The position numbers were made by a program, and so were the translations under genes. This document shows positions 49,855 to 59,304 of a stretch of DNA of 64,000 nucleotides, piece after piece; positions within the stretch are counted from its first letter, which is position 1, and each line of letters opens with the position of its first letter. The notes under the pieces were generated by a model. That model saw nothing but the letters and a program-made list of their open reading frames with translations. It did no database searches and was not told the DNA's origin. The DNA is from JANWVO01 sp964458495 (GTDB taxonomy: Bacteria > Acidobacteriota > Terriglobia > Bryobacterales > Bryobacteraceae), in contig CAYWJB010000012.1 of assembly GCA_964458495.1 (NCBI GenBank), forward strand, positions 55,845-119,844, read 5' to 3'.

Positions 49855-51219
49855 TCAGACTTGGGCGGCAGGCAGTGGCGCTGCCGGAGCGGGCGCCTGC
49901 GCCGGGCGGGGCCCGTGATCGATTTCGCGCCAGATCATGAACAGGCCGAGCATCAGCAGCAGCGTGTACATGCCCATGAAACCGAGCAGCGTGAACATGG
50001 CGTTGCCGCTGCTGACGTGGGCCGAGCTGCCCTCAGTGGTGCGCATCAGGCCGTAAATCAGCCAGGGCTGGCGGCCGAGCTCGGCCGTCATCCACCCGGC
50101 GGTGTTGGCCACGTACGGCAGCGGCGAGGCAAACAGCAGAATCCACAGCAGCGGCCGGGATTCGAACAGCCTCCCGCGGCGCAGCTGGATGAAGCTGACA
50201 ACCATGACGGCGATGAAGATGGTGCCCAGGCCGACCATGATGTGGAAACCGTAGTAAAGCAGCGGGATGTTGGTCGGCCACTGGTCCTGCGGGAAGGCGT
50301 CGAGGCCCTTGACCTCGGCGTCCCAGCGCTTGGACGTGATGAAGCTGAGCATGCCGGGAACCAGGAACGGATTGTCGATGCGGCGGCGCTCGACGTCCGG
50401 CTGGCCAAGAATGAACATGGGGGCGGCTTCTCCCGTGGTGAAGTGGGCCTCCATGGCGGCCAGGGTGGCCGGCTGGTGCCTGGCGACGAGCATGCCCTGC
50501 TGGTCGCCCGTGGGGAACAGGGCGACGATGGAGGCGATCACCCCCACGGTGACGCCAAGCCGCAGGAAGGTGCGGGCGAAGTCTTCCTGCTTCTTCAGCA
50601 GCAGATAGAGCGCGCCGACGCCGGACATGACGAAGGCGCCGGTGATGACGCCGCCGGTGATGGTGTGCGCGTACTGCCAGAAGGCCCAGTCGTTGAAAAC
50701 GAGCGACCACCAGCTGTCGAGCAGGATCTCGCCGCCGGGGCCGAGGCGGTAGCCGGTGGGCCGCTGCATCCAGGCGTTGGTGGCGACGATCAGGTAGCCG
50801 GAAAGCCAGCTGCCCAGCCAGACGGCCAGGGCCGCGAACCAGTGCCCGACGCGGCCGAGGATTCTCTCGCCGTAAAGGAGCAGCCCGAGGAAAGAGCTTT
50901 CGAGGAAGAAGGCGTAAAGCCCCTCCATGGCGAGCGTGTGGCCGATGACGCCGCCGGCTGCCTTGGAAAAGCGCGACCAGTTGGTGCCGAACTGGAACTC
51001 CATGGGAATGCCGGTGACCACGCCCAGGGCGAAGTTGACGGCAAAGATCTTGGCCCAGAAGCGGGCGGCCTGGTTGTAGTGCTCATCGCCGGTCTTGAGC
51101 GCGAGCGTCTTCAGGATGAAGATCAACAGCGCAAGGCCGAGGGTGAGCTGGACGAAAAGATAGTGGAACGTGACGGTGAAGGCGAAATGGAACCGGTGAA
51201 TGTCCAGCGCGATGTCCAT
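49855..51219 (-). CDS. cydA: cytochrome bd-type oxidase subunit I, short Q-loop
   Basis: A 454-residue membrane protein. It contains HRFHFAFTVTFHYLFVQLTLGLALL (haem b595 His), the FQFGTNWSRF segment, LFPTGDQQGMLV and GRQPWLIYGLMRT. The Q-loop is short, as in AppC/CioA-type cyanide-insensitive oxidases, rather than the long-loop E. coli CydA. It oxidises quinol and reduces oxygen with high affinity, and also protects against peroxide. It heads the cydAB pair. Confidence 0.95.
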   Translation of the reverse strand: MDIALDIHRFHFAFTVTFHYLFVQLTLGLALLIFILKTLALKTGDEHYNQAARFWAKIFAVNFALGVVTGIPMEFQFGTNWSRFSKAAGGVIGHTLAMEGLYAFFLESSFLGLLLYGERILGRVGHWFAALAVWLGSWLSGYLIVATNAWMQRPTGYRLGPGGEILLDSWWSLVFNDWAFWQYAHTITGGVITGAFVMSGVGALYLLLKKQEDFARTFLRLGVTVGVIASIVALFPTGDQQGMLVARHQPATLAAMEAHFTTGEAAPMFILGQPDVERRRIDNPFLVPGMLSFITSKRWDAEVKGLDAFPQDQWPTNIPLLYYGFHIMVGLGTIFIAVMVVSFIQLRRGRLFESRPLLWILLFASPLPYVANTAGWMTAELGRQPWLIYGLMRTTEGSSAHVSSGNAMFTLLGFMGMYTLLLMLGLFMIWREIDHGPRPAQAPAPAAPLPAAQV

Positions 51220-51372
51220 AGGGATGGAACCTCATTGAGGAGTGTACATGAGCCAGCAAGGGGCAAGATGCAGGCGGCGGGCCGGCGTGACACCCGGGAA
51301 GAGGAGCAGCGGCTCACGGCGGTTTGAGCCTGGGGGCTAATCTTTGCATCCATTCTGACGATATGAAGAGTA

Positions 51373-51392
51373 GCCAGAACCCGGGTTCTGGC
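51373..51392. promoter_or_regulatory. 20-bp perfect palindrome upstream of the second CpaE-like gene
   Basis: GCCAGAACCCGGGTTCTGGC is a perfect 20-base palindrome ending 11 bases before the GTG at 51404. It lies in the 184-base divergent spacer between cydA and this gene. No T-run follows, so an operator for either gene or a leader hairpin is likelier than a terminator. Confidence 0.6.
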
Positions 51393-51403
51393 CGAGGCGA
51401 CAG

Positions 51404-52555
51404 GTGTTCAATGCGGTCGTCATCCTGGGAAGCACCGAATCGGCGCCGCTGATCCGGTCCATGCTCGCCGCCACAGGGCAAGTGACGGTGATGAGGGAGT
51501 TGCCTGCTCCGCCGGGCGGCTACGAACTGGCGCGGCTGATTCACAGCCTTCTGCCGGACCTGGTGTTCGTGGACCTGACCGGGGGGCAGACGGCGCTGGA
51601 GTGCATGGCGCGTGTGAAGGAACTGTCGCCAAAGACCCCGGTGATCGGGATCGGCTGCAACGCCGAGGCGCGCCTGCTGGCACGGCACCTGGGGGCGGCG
51701 GGGCTGGCTGCGCCGGATTGCTCGCCCGAGGAATTGCGGGTCACGATCCGGGAGGCGATGGAGGCGCACCATGGCGGGCTGGAGCAGAGCCTGCATTCGT
51801 TCCTGCCTTCGAAGGCAGGCAGCGGCTGCTCCACGGTGGTGTTGCACACGGCGGTGGCAGCGGCGCGGCTGGGCAAGCGGGTGCTGGTGATCGACGCCGA
51901 CCTGCGCAGCAGCGTGATGGGGCTCATGCTGGGCGTGACGCCGACGGGCGGGATCCAGAGTGTGCTGGCCTCGGCGGCGAACCTGGACTCTTTCATCCTG
52001 CGCCGGAACGTCGCCAGCAAACACGGTGTCGATTTCCTTCTTTCGACTCGGGCGCTGGACGCCGAGCCGCCAGAGTGGGTGCACTATTTTCAGCTGCTGA
52101 ACTTTGTACGCGGCGAGTACGATCTGATCCTGGCCGACCTGCCGGAGCTGATCAACCCGGCGACGGTGGAGCTGGTCCGGCGCTCGAAGCAGGTGTTTCC
52201 TGTATGCACAGCCGAGCTGCCCTCGCTGAAGCTGGCCCTGCAACGGCTGGAGGAACTGGGGCGGCTGGCAGTGGAAGCGGAACGGATCGGCGTGGTGGTC
52301 AACCGCGCGGCGAAGGAAACCCCGAAGGCGGAGGAGATCGAACAGGCTTTGGGCAGGCGGGTGGCTTTCGTGTTCCCGAACGATTACCGGTCCGTGTCGG
52401 AGTCGATCCTGGAGGCCGCGCCGCTGGCGCAAGAGACGCCGCTGGCGCGCGCCTTCACCGAATTCGCCGCCTCGCTGGCGGGCGTCGAGGTTCAGCGCCA
52501 CGAATCCTCACTGCGGGCGCGGCTGAAAGGGTTGTTGAATCTGCAATCCGCCTGA
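51404..52555 (+). CDS. CpaE-like pilus assembly ATPase (paralogue 2)
   Basis: A 383-residue relative of the protein encoded at 47539-48765, with the same receiver-like plus MinD-type layout. Here the phosphoacceptor position holds Asp (D57 in DLVFVDLTGG), unlike paralogue 1. The ATPase part has FLPSKAGSGCSTVVLHTAVAA (P-loop Lys replaced by Cys) and VLVIDADLRSS. Start GTG 51404, directly behind a 20-base palindrome. cydAB lies between the two paralogues on the other strand. Confidence 0.85.
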   Translation: MFNAVVILGSTESAPLIRSMLAATGQVTVMRELPAPPGGYELARLIHSLLPDLVFVDLTGGQTALECMARVKELSPKTPVIGIGCNAEARLLARHLGAAGLAAPDCSPEELRVTIREAMEAHHGGLEQSLHSFLPSKAGSGCSTVVLHTAVAAARLGKRVLVIDADLRSSVMGLMLGVTPTGGIQSVLASAANLDSFILRRNVASKHGVDFLLSTRALDAEPPEWVHYFQLLNFVRGEYDLILADLPELINPATVELVRRSKQVFPVCTAELPSLKLALQRLEELGRLAVEAERIGVVVNRAAKETPKAEEIEQALGRRVAFVFPNDYRSVSESILEAAPLAQETPLARAFTEFAASLAGVEVQRHESSLRARLKGLLNLQSA

Positions 52556-52625
52556 CGAGGCTCTCCCCGGACAGACCAGCCAGGCGCGCCCGGCGGGCGA
52601 TGCCAGGCGCGCTTCGAAGCTCCTC

Positions 52626-52814
52626 TTAGCCCTTGACGCCCGCCTTGCGCAGAATCGTCATCATCGGGCACCAGTTGGTGAAGGCGCTCTGGAACAGGTT
52701 CAGCCCGACGAAGGCGGTGAACCAGAGCCAGCGCTGGTCGTGGTAAACGCTGAGAACCAGGCTCAACAGGATGAAGAACCCGGCGATCATTCGCAACAGC
52801 CTTTCAACGGTCAT
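52626..52814 (-). CDS. DUF2892 (YgaP-type) small membrane protein
   Basis: A 62-residue protein with two hydrophobic segments (about 7-22 and 31-48) and the NWCPMMTILRKAGV ending of the DUF2892 family, including its single Cys. Family function is unclear; it is often fused or linked to rhodanese domains. It overlaps the RND gene stop (ATGA), so it is the last gene of the efflux operon. Confidence 0.85.
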   Translation of the reverse strand: MTVERLLRMIAGFFILLSLVLSVYHDQRWLWFTAFVGLNLFQSAFTNWCPMMTILRKAGVKG

Positions 52815-55800
52815 GGTTGTTTGCTCCCTCTGAGGTGAAAGATATAGTAGACGATGGGGACGGTGACGCGCGACAGCAGCAGCGAGGCGATTTCGCCCGC
52901 CATCAGCGCGATGGCCAGTCCCTGGAAGATCGGGTCAAACAGGATCACGGCGCTGCCGACGACGACGGCGGCGGCGGTGAGCATCATCGGACGGAAGCGG
53001 ACAGCACCGGCGTCGATGACCGCCTTGTCCAGCGGCATGCCCTCCTTCAGGCGCAGCTCGATGAAGTCTACCAGGATGATGCTGTTGCGCACCACGATGC
53101 CGGCGCCGGCGATGAAGCCAATCATCGAGGTGGCGGTGAAGAAAGCGTTCAGGAGCCCGTGCGCGGGCAGAATGCCGACGAGCGAGAAGGGGATGGCGGC
53201 CATGATGATGATCGGCGTCAGGAAGCTCTCGAACCAGCCCACCACCAGCACATAGATCAGCACCAGCACGGCGGCGAAGGCGATGCCGAGATCGCGGAAG
53301 ACCTCGTAGGTGATGTGCCATTCGCCGTCCCACTTCATGGCGTAGCGCGACTCGTCGCCCGGCTGGCGGGCAGTGTATTGCTCGATCTCGTACCCTTGTC
53401 CGATGTCGAGCTTGGCGATCTTCGGGCCCAGCGCCAGGATGGCGTAGACGGGGCTCTCCATGATGCCGGCGACATCGGCGGTGACGTAGGTCACCGGCAT
53501 CAGGTTCTTGTGATAGATGTTCTTCTCGCTCGTAGTCTGCTCGACAGCGACGATCTCGCTCAAGGGGACGAGGTTCCCTGCCCGCCCCATGACGCGAAGG
53601 CTCTTCAGGCGCTCCAGATCGCTGCGCGTGGCGCGGTCCAGCCTGACGACGACGGGTATGTCCTCCTTGGCCTGCTCGAAGTGCAGGAGTCCGGTGGTGA
53701 GGCCACTGGAAGCGGCCATCATGGTCTTGGCCACATCGTCGGCGGAGACGCCATGCAGGGCGGCCTTGACGCGGTCGACGCGCCACACCTGCCGGGGCTG
53801 GGGATCTTCGACGTACCAGTCGGCGTCGACGACGCCCGGGGTTTCATCGAAAATCTTCAGGATCTGCCCGGCGAGTTTCTCCCGGCCTTCGGCCGTGGGG
53901 CCGTAGATTTCGGCGACCAGCGTCTGAAGAACGGGCGGGCCGGGCGGCACCTCGGCCACCTTGATGCGCGCGCCATACTGGCGGGCGACGGGGAGAAGCC
54001 GCTCGCGAACTTTCTTGGCGATGTCATGGCTCTGAAGGTCGCGCTCCTTCTTGCCGACGAGGTTCACCTGGATGTCGGCGACGTTCGCCCCCCGGCGGAG
54101 GAAGTAGTGGCGGACCAACCCGTTGAAGTTGTAAGGGGCAGCCGTTCCGACATAGGTCTGGACGTTGACGACTTCCGGCTGCTCGAAGGTCTTCTCGGCC
54201 AGCAGACGCGTGACGCGTGCGGTCTCTTCGAGCGTGGTGCCTTCGGGCATGTCGATGATGACCTGGAACTCGCTCTTGTTGTCGAAGGGCAGCATCTTCA
54301 CCTTCACGAACTCGATGTAGACGAGCGACATGGAACCGAGCAGAAGTACGGTGACCAGCGCAAGGAATCCGTAACGGTACAAGGGAACGTGAATGAGGCG
54401 GTCCATCACCTTGCGGTAGAACACGGTGAGGCGGTCCTCGGTGTGGTCGTGGCCGTGGCCCGAGTCTCTCTTGAGGATGCGGATCGCCGCCCACGGCGTG
54501 ACCAGGAAGGCGACGATGAGCGAGAAGACCATCGCGGCGCTGGAGCCGATGGGAATCGGCCGCATATAGGGCCCCATCAGTCCGCTGACGAAGGCCATGG
54601 GCAGGATGGCGGCGATGACGGTCAGAGTGGCGAGGATGGTGGGGTTGCCCACTTCATCCACGGCCTCGACCGCCACATCGGCGATGGGGCGGCCCGCGTT
54701 GTGGGGCAGGCGCGCGTGGCGGACGATGTTTTCCACCACCACGATAGCGTCGTCGACGAGGATGCCGATGGAGAAGATCAGCGCGAACAACGTGATGCGG
54801 TTCAGCGTGTACCCGTAAAGATAGAAGACGGTGAGCGTGAGCGCGAGCGTGACGGGAATGGCGATGAAGACGATCAGGGATTCGCGGAAGCCGAGGACAA
54901 AGGCGATCAGCAGGGTGACGCTGACCACGGCGATCCCCATGTGGAAGAGCAGCTCGTCGGACTTCTCTTCGGCGGTCTCTCCGTAATGCCGCGTGATGTC
55001 CACCGCGACGCCGGACGGAATGGTGGCGCCCTTCAGGGCCTCGACCCGCTCAAGCACGTGCTCTGCGACGACGATGGCGTTGGTGCCCTTGCGCTTGGCA
55101 ACAGACAGAGTGACAGCGGGCTCGAAGCGCCCCTGGCTTGCGAACTGCACATATTGGACGGGATCCTCGCCGGTATCCTCGACCCTGGCGACGTCGCGCA
55201 GATAGACGGGGCGCCCGTTGTGGACGGTGACAACCAGTCCGGCGGCGTCCTCGGCCGAGCGGATCCAGCTGCCGGCTTCGAGCACAGTCTCCACGTTGCC
55301 CGCGGCAGCCGTGCCGGCGGGCAGCTTCTGGTTGGAAATGCCGAGAGCGCCCGCCACCTGCAGCGGAGCGAGCTGGAAGGCAGCAAGCCGGGTGGCGTCG
55401 AGCGTGACCTTCAGCACCCGGCGCTGCCCGCCGATGATTTTGACCTCGCTGACGTCGGGAACCTGCTTGACTTCGTCATGAACCTGCGCGGCGATCCGGC
55501 GCAACTGAAAGCCGTCGTAATGCGAGGAGTGGAAGGTGAGGGCGAGGATCGGCACGTCGTCGATGGAGCGCGGCTTCATCAGCGGCTGGCTGGCGCCGGG
55601 CGGGATGAGGTCATAGTTGGCGTGCAGCTTCTGGTTGAGACGGACGATGGCGTCCTCTTCGTTCTGGCCGACCTTGAAGCGGACGATGGCGAGCGAGGCG
55701 CCCGGGGAGGTGGTCGAGTAGATGTACTCGACGCCGGGGATCTCCCAGAGCAGCTTCTCCATGGGGCGGGTGACGCGCTCTTCCACCTCCTTGGCGCTGG

Positions 55801-55996
55801 CGCCCGGCATGGAGACCATGACGTCGATCATGGGGACGATGATCTGCGGCTCCTCCTCGCGGGGCAGCATGAGGACGGAGAACGCGCCGACGAGGAGCGA
55901 GGCCACGATGAACAGCGGCGTGAGCTTGGAGTTGATCCAGCCATGCGCCATGCGGCCGGCCAGACCGTAGCGGGGCTTGTCGTTCGGCATGGTCAC
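52811..55996 (-). CDS. RND-family efflux permease
   Basis: A 1061-residue inner-membrane pump with 12 helices. It starts AGRMAHGWINSKLTPLFIVASLLVGAFSVLMLPREEEPQI and holds the proton-relay aspartates D415-D416 in SIGILVDDAIVVVENI. Both large periplasmic porter loops are present. The DD pair and overall layout fit the AcrB/MexB (hydrophobe) class more than metal exporters, though drug range cannot be read. GTG start overlaps the adaptor stop. Confidence 0.95.
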   Translation of the reverse strand: MTMPNDKPRYGLAGRMAHGWINSKLTPLFIVASLLVGAFSVLMLPREEEPQIIVPMIDVMVSMPGASAKEVEERVTRPMEKLLWEIPGVEYIYSTTSPGASLAIVRFKVGQNEEDAIVRLNQKLHANYDLIPPGASQPLMKPRSIDDVPILALTFHSSHYDGFQLRRIAAQVHDEVKQVPDVSEVKIIGGQRRVLKVTLDATRLAAFQLAPLQVAGALGISNQKLPAGTAAAGNVETVLEAGSWIRSAEDAAGLVVTVHNGRPVYLRDVARVEDTGEDPVQYVQFASQGRFEPAVTLSVAKRKGTNAIVVAEHVLERVEALKGATIPSGVAVDITRHYGETAEEKSDELLFHMGIAVVSVTLLIAFVLGFRESLIVFIAIPVTLALTLTVFYLYGYTLNRITLFALIFSIGILVDDAIVVVENIVRHARLPHNAGRPIADVAVEAVDEVGNPTILATLTVIAAILPMAFVSGLMGPYMRPIPIGSSAAMVFSLIVAFLVTPWAAIRILKRDSGHGHDHTEDRLTVFYRKVMDRLIHVPLYRYGFLALVTVLLLGSMSLVYIEFVKVKMLPFDNKSEFQVIIDMPEGTTLEETARVTRLLAEKTFEQPEVVNVQTYVGTAAPYNFNGLVRHYFLRRGANVADIQVNLVGKKERDLQSHDIAKKVRERLLPVARQYGARIKVAEVPPGPPVLQTLVAEIYGPTAEGREKLAGQILKIFDETPGVVDADWYVEDPQPRQVWRVDRVKAALHGVSADDVAKTMMAASSGLTTGLLHFEQAKEDIPVVVRLDRATRSDLERLKSLRVMGRAGNLVPLSEIVAVEQTTSEKNIYHKNLMPVTYVTADVAGIMESPVYAILALGPKIAKLDIGQGYEIEQYTARQPGDESRYAMKWDGEWHITYEVFRDLGIAFAAVLVLIYVLVVGWFESFLTPIIIMAAIPFSLVGILPAHGLLNAFFTATSMIGFIAGAGIVVRNSIILVDFIELRLKEGMPLDKAVIDAGAVRFRPMMLTAAAVVVGSAVILFDPIFQGLAIALMAGEIASLLLSRVTVPIVYYIFHLRGSKQP

Positions 55997-57171
55997 GGCC
56001 TCACCTCAACGGGGCTTCCATCGCGGAGATTGGCGGGGGGCGCAACGATGACGGCGTCACCGGGGCGAAGCCCGGTGAGAACCTCAAGCCGGCCGCTGTG
56101 CGCGGCTCCGGTGGTGACGAGGCGCGCCCGCGCGGCGCCGTTCTCGACGAGATAAACCTGTTCCACCTGTCCTTGCCGGACGATGGCGGAGGCGGGCACC
56201 AGCAGCGCTTTCCGCTCGCCGAGGGCGAAGCGGGCCCGGCCGAACATGCCGCTGTGCAGCAGGCCGCCGGACAGCGCGATCTTCACGGTGAAGGAGCGCG
56301 AGCCGGGATCGAGCGCGGGAACGATCTCCTCGACACGGCCCTGCTGCGGCGCGCCGAGCGCGTCGAGCACGACTTCCACGCCCATGCCGGGGCGGATGCG
56401 GCCGAGGCGTCCTTCCTCGACCGCAGCCTCCAGCCGGTAGCCGGCCGACTGTTCGATCACGGCGATGGGCATCCCCGGCGCGGCCAGCATCCCCGGCTCC
56501 GCCTTGCGCTCGACGACGATGCCGCGGAACGGCGCCGTGATCTCCATGTAGCCCTTCATCGCCGCCGCCTGCGCCACCGCCGAGTCCGCTTGCCGGATCT
56601 TCTGCTCGAGCTGCGCCTTCTTCGCCAGCGCCATTTCGTGGTTGGCGCGCGCCATCCGCAGCCGCGCTTCCGCTTCGTCGAATTCCTGTTGCGTGATCGA
56701 CTTCTGGTCGAACAACGACTTCATGCGCCGGTGCGTGGCTTCGGCCAGCTCCAGTTGCGCGCGCGCCGCGGCGATGGCGCTCTCCACTTCGGGCAGCGCG
56801 CTGCGCGCCTCTTCGCGCGCCGCTTCCGCCTGCTTGAGGCCGCTGTCGATCTCGCGCGCCTCGATGACGGCGATCACCTGGCCCGGCTGCACCGTGTCGC
56901 CCGCCTGGACGCGCACCTCGCGCAGGTATCCCATGACGCGCGCGCCGACCACGCTGGAAACGCGGGCCCGCACGGTGCCCATGGCCTCGTAAATCTCCGG
57001 GACCGTCTCCTCGGCGAGCTTCACCGTCTGGACGCGCACCGGCGGCAGGGCCTCTGCCTTCCGGGCGGGCTCCTTGGCGCCGCCGCAGGCGGCGAGACCG
57101 GCGGCGGTGATCACGATCAGGCCGGAGAATCCGGCCAGCCTGGCGTTAGTCGAGAACATTCGAATCTCCAT
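55993..57171 (-). CDS. RND efflux periplasmic adaptor lipoprotein
   Basis: A 392-residue membrane-fusion protein. The signal ends at a lipobox with C29 (AGLAACGG). A lipoyl/barrel-sandwich region (about 65-105, VVGARVMGYLREVRVQAGDTVQPGQVIAVIEARE), a long alpha hairpin (about 110-200) and beta-barrel parts follow. It links the RND pump to TolC. The start region overlaps the last bases of the tolC gene; ATG at 57159 is an alternative start. Confidence 0.95.
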   Translation of the reverse strand: MEIRMFSTNARLAGFSGLIVITAAGLAACGGAKEPARKAEALPPVRVQTVKLAEETVPEIYEAMGTVRARVSSVVGARVMGYLREVRVQAGDTVQPGQVIAVIEAREIDSGLKQAEAAREEARSALPEVESAIAAARAQLELAEATHRRMKSLFDQKSITQQEFDEAEARLRMARANHEMALAKKAQLEQKIRQADSAVAQAAAMKGYMEITAPFRGIVVERKAEPGMLAAPGMPIAVIEQSAGYRLEAAVEEGRLGRIRPGMGVEVVLDALGAPQQGRVEEIVPALDPGSRSFTVKIALSGGLLHSGMFGRARFALGERKALLVPASAIVRQGQVEQVYLVENGAARARLVTTGAAHSGRLEVLTGLRPGDAVIVAPPANLRDGSPVEVRP

Positions 57172-58498
57172 TCAGTTTTCCGGCGGATCTTTCCACTTCC
57201 ACAGCCGCCAGCCGCTGATCGTGGATAGCGGCGAGGCGGCGGGTCTTCGCATCGAGCAGCGCCGTCTGCGCGCGGAGCAGTTCGGTCACAGTCGCCAGGC
57301 CGTTTGAATAGCGATTGCGAATGATGCGCAGGCTCTCTTCGGCCTGGGCGACGCCCGCTTCGGTGACGGCGATGCGTTCGGTGGCGGCGTCAAAGTCGGC
57401 GAGCGCCTTGGTCAGCTCCAGCCTCAGGGCGTTGGAGTACTGCTTTTCGGTGGCGGCGGCGGCTGAGGCCATGGCGCGCGCCTCGGCGACGGTCTGGCGC
57501 GTCCGGTTTCCGTCAAACAGGTTCCAGCGGACCGAACCCATGACGAGCCAGTTGCCGCCGCCCTTGTTGAAGAACTCCTGGCGGTCGGCTTCCACGGTGG
57601 CGCGGAAAGCGATTTGCGGCAGATAGCCGGCGCGGGCGCTGCGGGATTGCGCCTCGGCAGCCTGGCGTGCGAGGCGGATCTGCTCGATCTCGGGCCGCAG
57701 ATCCGGGCTGGCGGCTTCCACCGGCGGCGCGGGCCGGAGCGGCGTGGCCAGCTCTTGAGGCGTGTCCAGCGGCAGGCCGAGGGCCTCGTTCAGCGCGGCG
57801 CGGGCGACCTTCAGATCCGCCTCCCGGCGGATCACTTGTTCCTTCATGGCGGCGGCGTGGACCTGCACGGCGAGCACGTCGGCCTCGGTGGCCAGGCCTG
57901 CGTCGCGGACTGTGCGGGCGCGCTGGAGGTCGGCTTCCGCGGTCTTCAGGGCCTCGCGGGCCACCTCGAGGGCCTGCGTAGCCAGCGTCACCCCGTGGTA
58001 GGCGCGGGCCACATGGGCAATGAGGTTCAGCTCGGCGGTGCGCTTCTCCGCCTCGGTCATTTTCTTCCCGATTTCTGCAGCTTTGACGCCATTTTTCACG
58101 CCGCCGAAGTCATAAATGAGCTGCTCGGCGGTGATCATGCTCTGGAAATTGTTGAGCGCATCGGGGCGGTTGAGGCGGGCGATATCGAAATTGGCGGCCG
58201 TGAATTGGCGCTGCGTCAGCAGGGCTCCGAAGACATAGACGGGGTTGTTGCCCCGCATGAGGTTTTCCATGTACTGGACGCGCGGCAGGTAGCCGGAACG
58301 GGCCTGGCCCACGCGGCTTCCGGCAGCCTCGATGCGAGCATCGGCGGCTTCCAGCGAAGGGTGGCGGCCAAGGGCTTGCTTCACTGCGTCCCGGAGCGTG
58401 AGCGGCGTCTGTCCGGACGCCGCCCACCCGATCAGCACGAGAGTGAGAATGGGTTTCCGCACATCCCCCAAGATGCGGCAGTTTTTGCGCCGTGACAT
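57146..58498 (-). CDS. TolC-family outer-membrane efflux protein
   Basis: A 450-residue protein with a signal peptide and two outer-membrane efflux repeats (about 30-210 and 240-440), rich in long helices (LTLRDAVKQALGRHPSLEAADARIEAAGSRVGQARSGYLPRV). It forms the trimeric outer-membrane channel. ATG 58498 is given; a GTG at 58462, just before the hydrophobic part of the signal, is equally possible. First gene of the four-gene efflux operon. Confidence 0.9.
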   Translation of the reverse strand: MSRRKNCRILGDVRKPILTLVLIGWAASGQTPLTLRDAVKQALGRHPSLEAADARIEAAGSRVGQARSGYLPRVQYMENLMRGNNPVYVFGALLTQRQFTAANFDIARLNRPDALNNFQSMITAEQLIYDFGGVKNGVKAAEIGKKMTEAEKRTAELNLIAHVARAYHGVTLATQALEVAREALKTAEADLQRARTVRDAGLATEADVLAVQVHAAAMKEQVIRREADLKVARAALNEALGLPLDTPQELATPLRPAPPVEAASPDLRPEIEQIRLARQAAEAQSRSARAGYLPQIAFRATVEADRQEFFNKGGGNWLVMGSVRWNLFDGNRTRQTVAEARAMASAAAATEKQYSNALRLELTKALADFDAATERIAVTEAGVAQAEESLRIIRNRYSNGLATVTELLRAQTALLDAKTRRLAAIHDQRLAAVEVERSAGKLNGDSNVLD

Positions 58499-58604
58499 GC
58501 GTCCTGCGCGGAAATTGCGTGGCCCGCACGAGCGGGGAATGGCACTGGCCGCCGGTCACCTTCCGGCGCGACCCGCATCTGTGGTTCTGAAAGTTGTGGA
58601 TCCG

Positions 58605-58633
58605 GGCCGGCGCTCCCCGTCAGAGCGCCGGCC
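58605..58633. repeat. inverted repeat between tolC and the second ECF sigma gene
   Basis: GGCCGGCGCTC (58605-58615), seven bases, GAGCGCCGGCC (58623-58633) is a perfect 11-base-arm inverted repeat. It lies in the 173-base divergent spacer between the efflux operon and the sigma gene, 27 bases before the latter's -10-like TACCAT (58660-58665). Without a T-run it suits an operator better than a terminator. Confidence 0.55.
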
Positions 58634-58671
58634 AAGCCGCGGGACCAGCGGGAGCGGCATACCATAGAAGG

Positions 58672-59304
58672 GTGGCCACATCCTCGACCCCTCCTGCCGC
58701 CGCGGCGCCGGAAGTCGAATGGGCGCGGCGTCTGTTGGAAGGCGACGCCTCGGCATTCACCCCATTCGTGGAGAGCATCCAGCACCGCGTGTTCCAGTAC
58801 ACCTGGTTGATGTGCGGGCAGCGGGAAGACGCCGAAGAGGTGGCGCAGGAGACTCTCCTGAAGGTCTTTGAAAACTTCGACCAGTTGCAGGATCCCGCGC
58901 GCGTGCGGGCGTGGGTGTTCCGGATCGCCAAGAATTTCTGCCTGATGAAGCGGCGCCGGAGCGTCTTCGCGCCCGAGCGCGAGCTTTCACTGGACGAACT
59001 GCTGCCAGGCACCGAAGATGTCGCGCGTTCGGCGCAGCTGGAAGACCGCGGGGAGTTGCCCGAGCAGAGGCTGCTGCGGGCGGAGCTCAACGCCGAGCTG
59101 GAGAAGGCGCTGCGCGATCTGCCGGAAACCTACCGGCCGGTGGTCCTGCTGCGGGACGTCGAAGGACTGTCGACGGCTGAAACCGCGGAGATCCTGGATC
59201 TCAGCGTGGATGTGGTGAAGCAGAGACTGCACCGCGGGCGGCTGGCCTTGCGAAAGAGCCTGGCCAGGTACCTCGGCGGCAACGGTGAGGTGAATCAGAA
59301 ATGA
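58672..59304 (+). CDS. ECF-family RNA polymerase sigma factor (second copy)
   Basis: A 210-residue group IV sigma factor. Region 2 is at about 30-105 (FTPFVESIQHRVFQYTWLMCGQREDAEEVAQETLLKVFENFDQL...WVFRIAKNFCLMKRRR), and region 4 at about 145-200 (LRDLPETYRPVVLLRDVEGLSTAETAEILDLSVDVVKQRLHRGRLALRKSL). GTG 58672 is the start, six bases after a TACCAT -10-like hexamer. The anti-sigma start overlaps its stop (ATGA). Confidence 0.9.
   Translation: MATSSTPPAAAAPEVEWARRLLEGDASAFTPFVESIQHRVFQYTWLMCGQREDAEEVAQETLLKVFENFDQLQDPARVRAWVFRIAKNFCLMKRRRSVFAPERELSLDELLPGTEDVARSAQLEDRGELPEQRLLRAELNAELEKALRDLPETYRPVVLLRDVEGLSTAETAEILDLSVDVVKQRLHRGRLALRKSLARYLGGNGEVNQK

Noticed and set aside
52817..56155. Open frame of 1112 codons antisense to the RND permease
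   Set aside because: The opposite strand encodes a complete RND pump; the antisense product is Asp/Gly/His-rich with no fold and no initiation signal.
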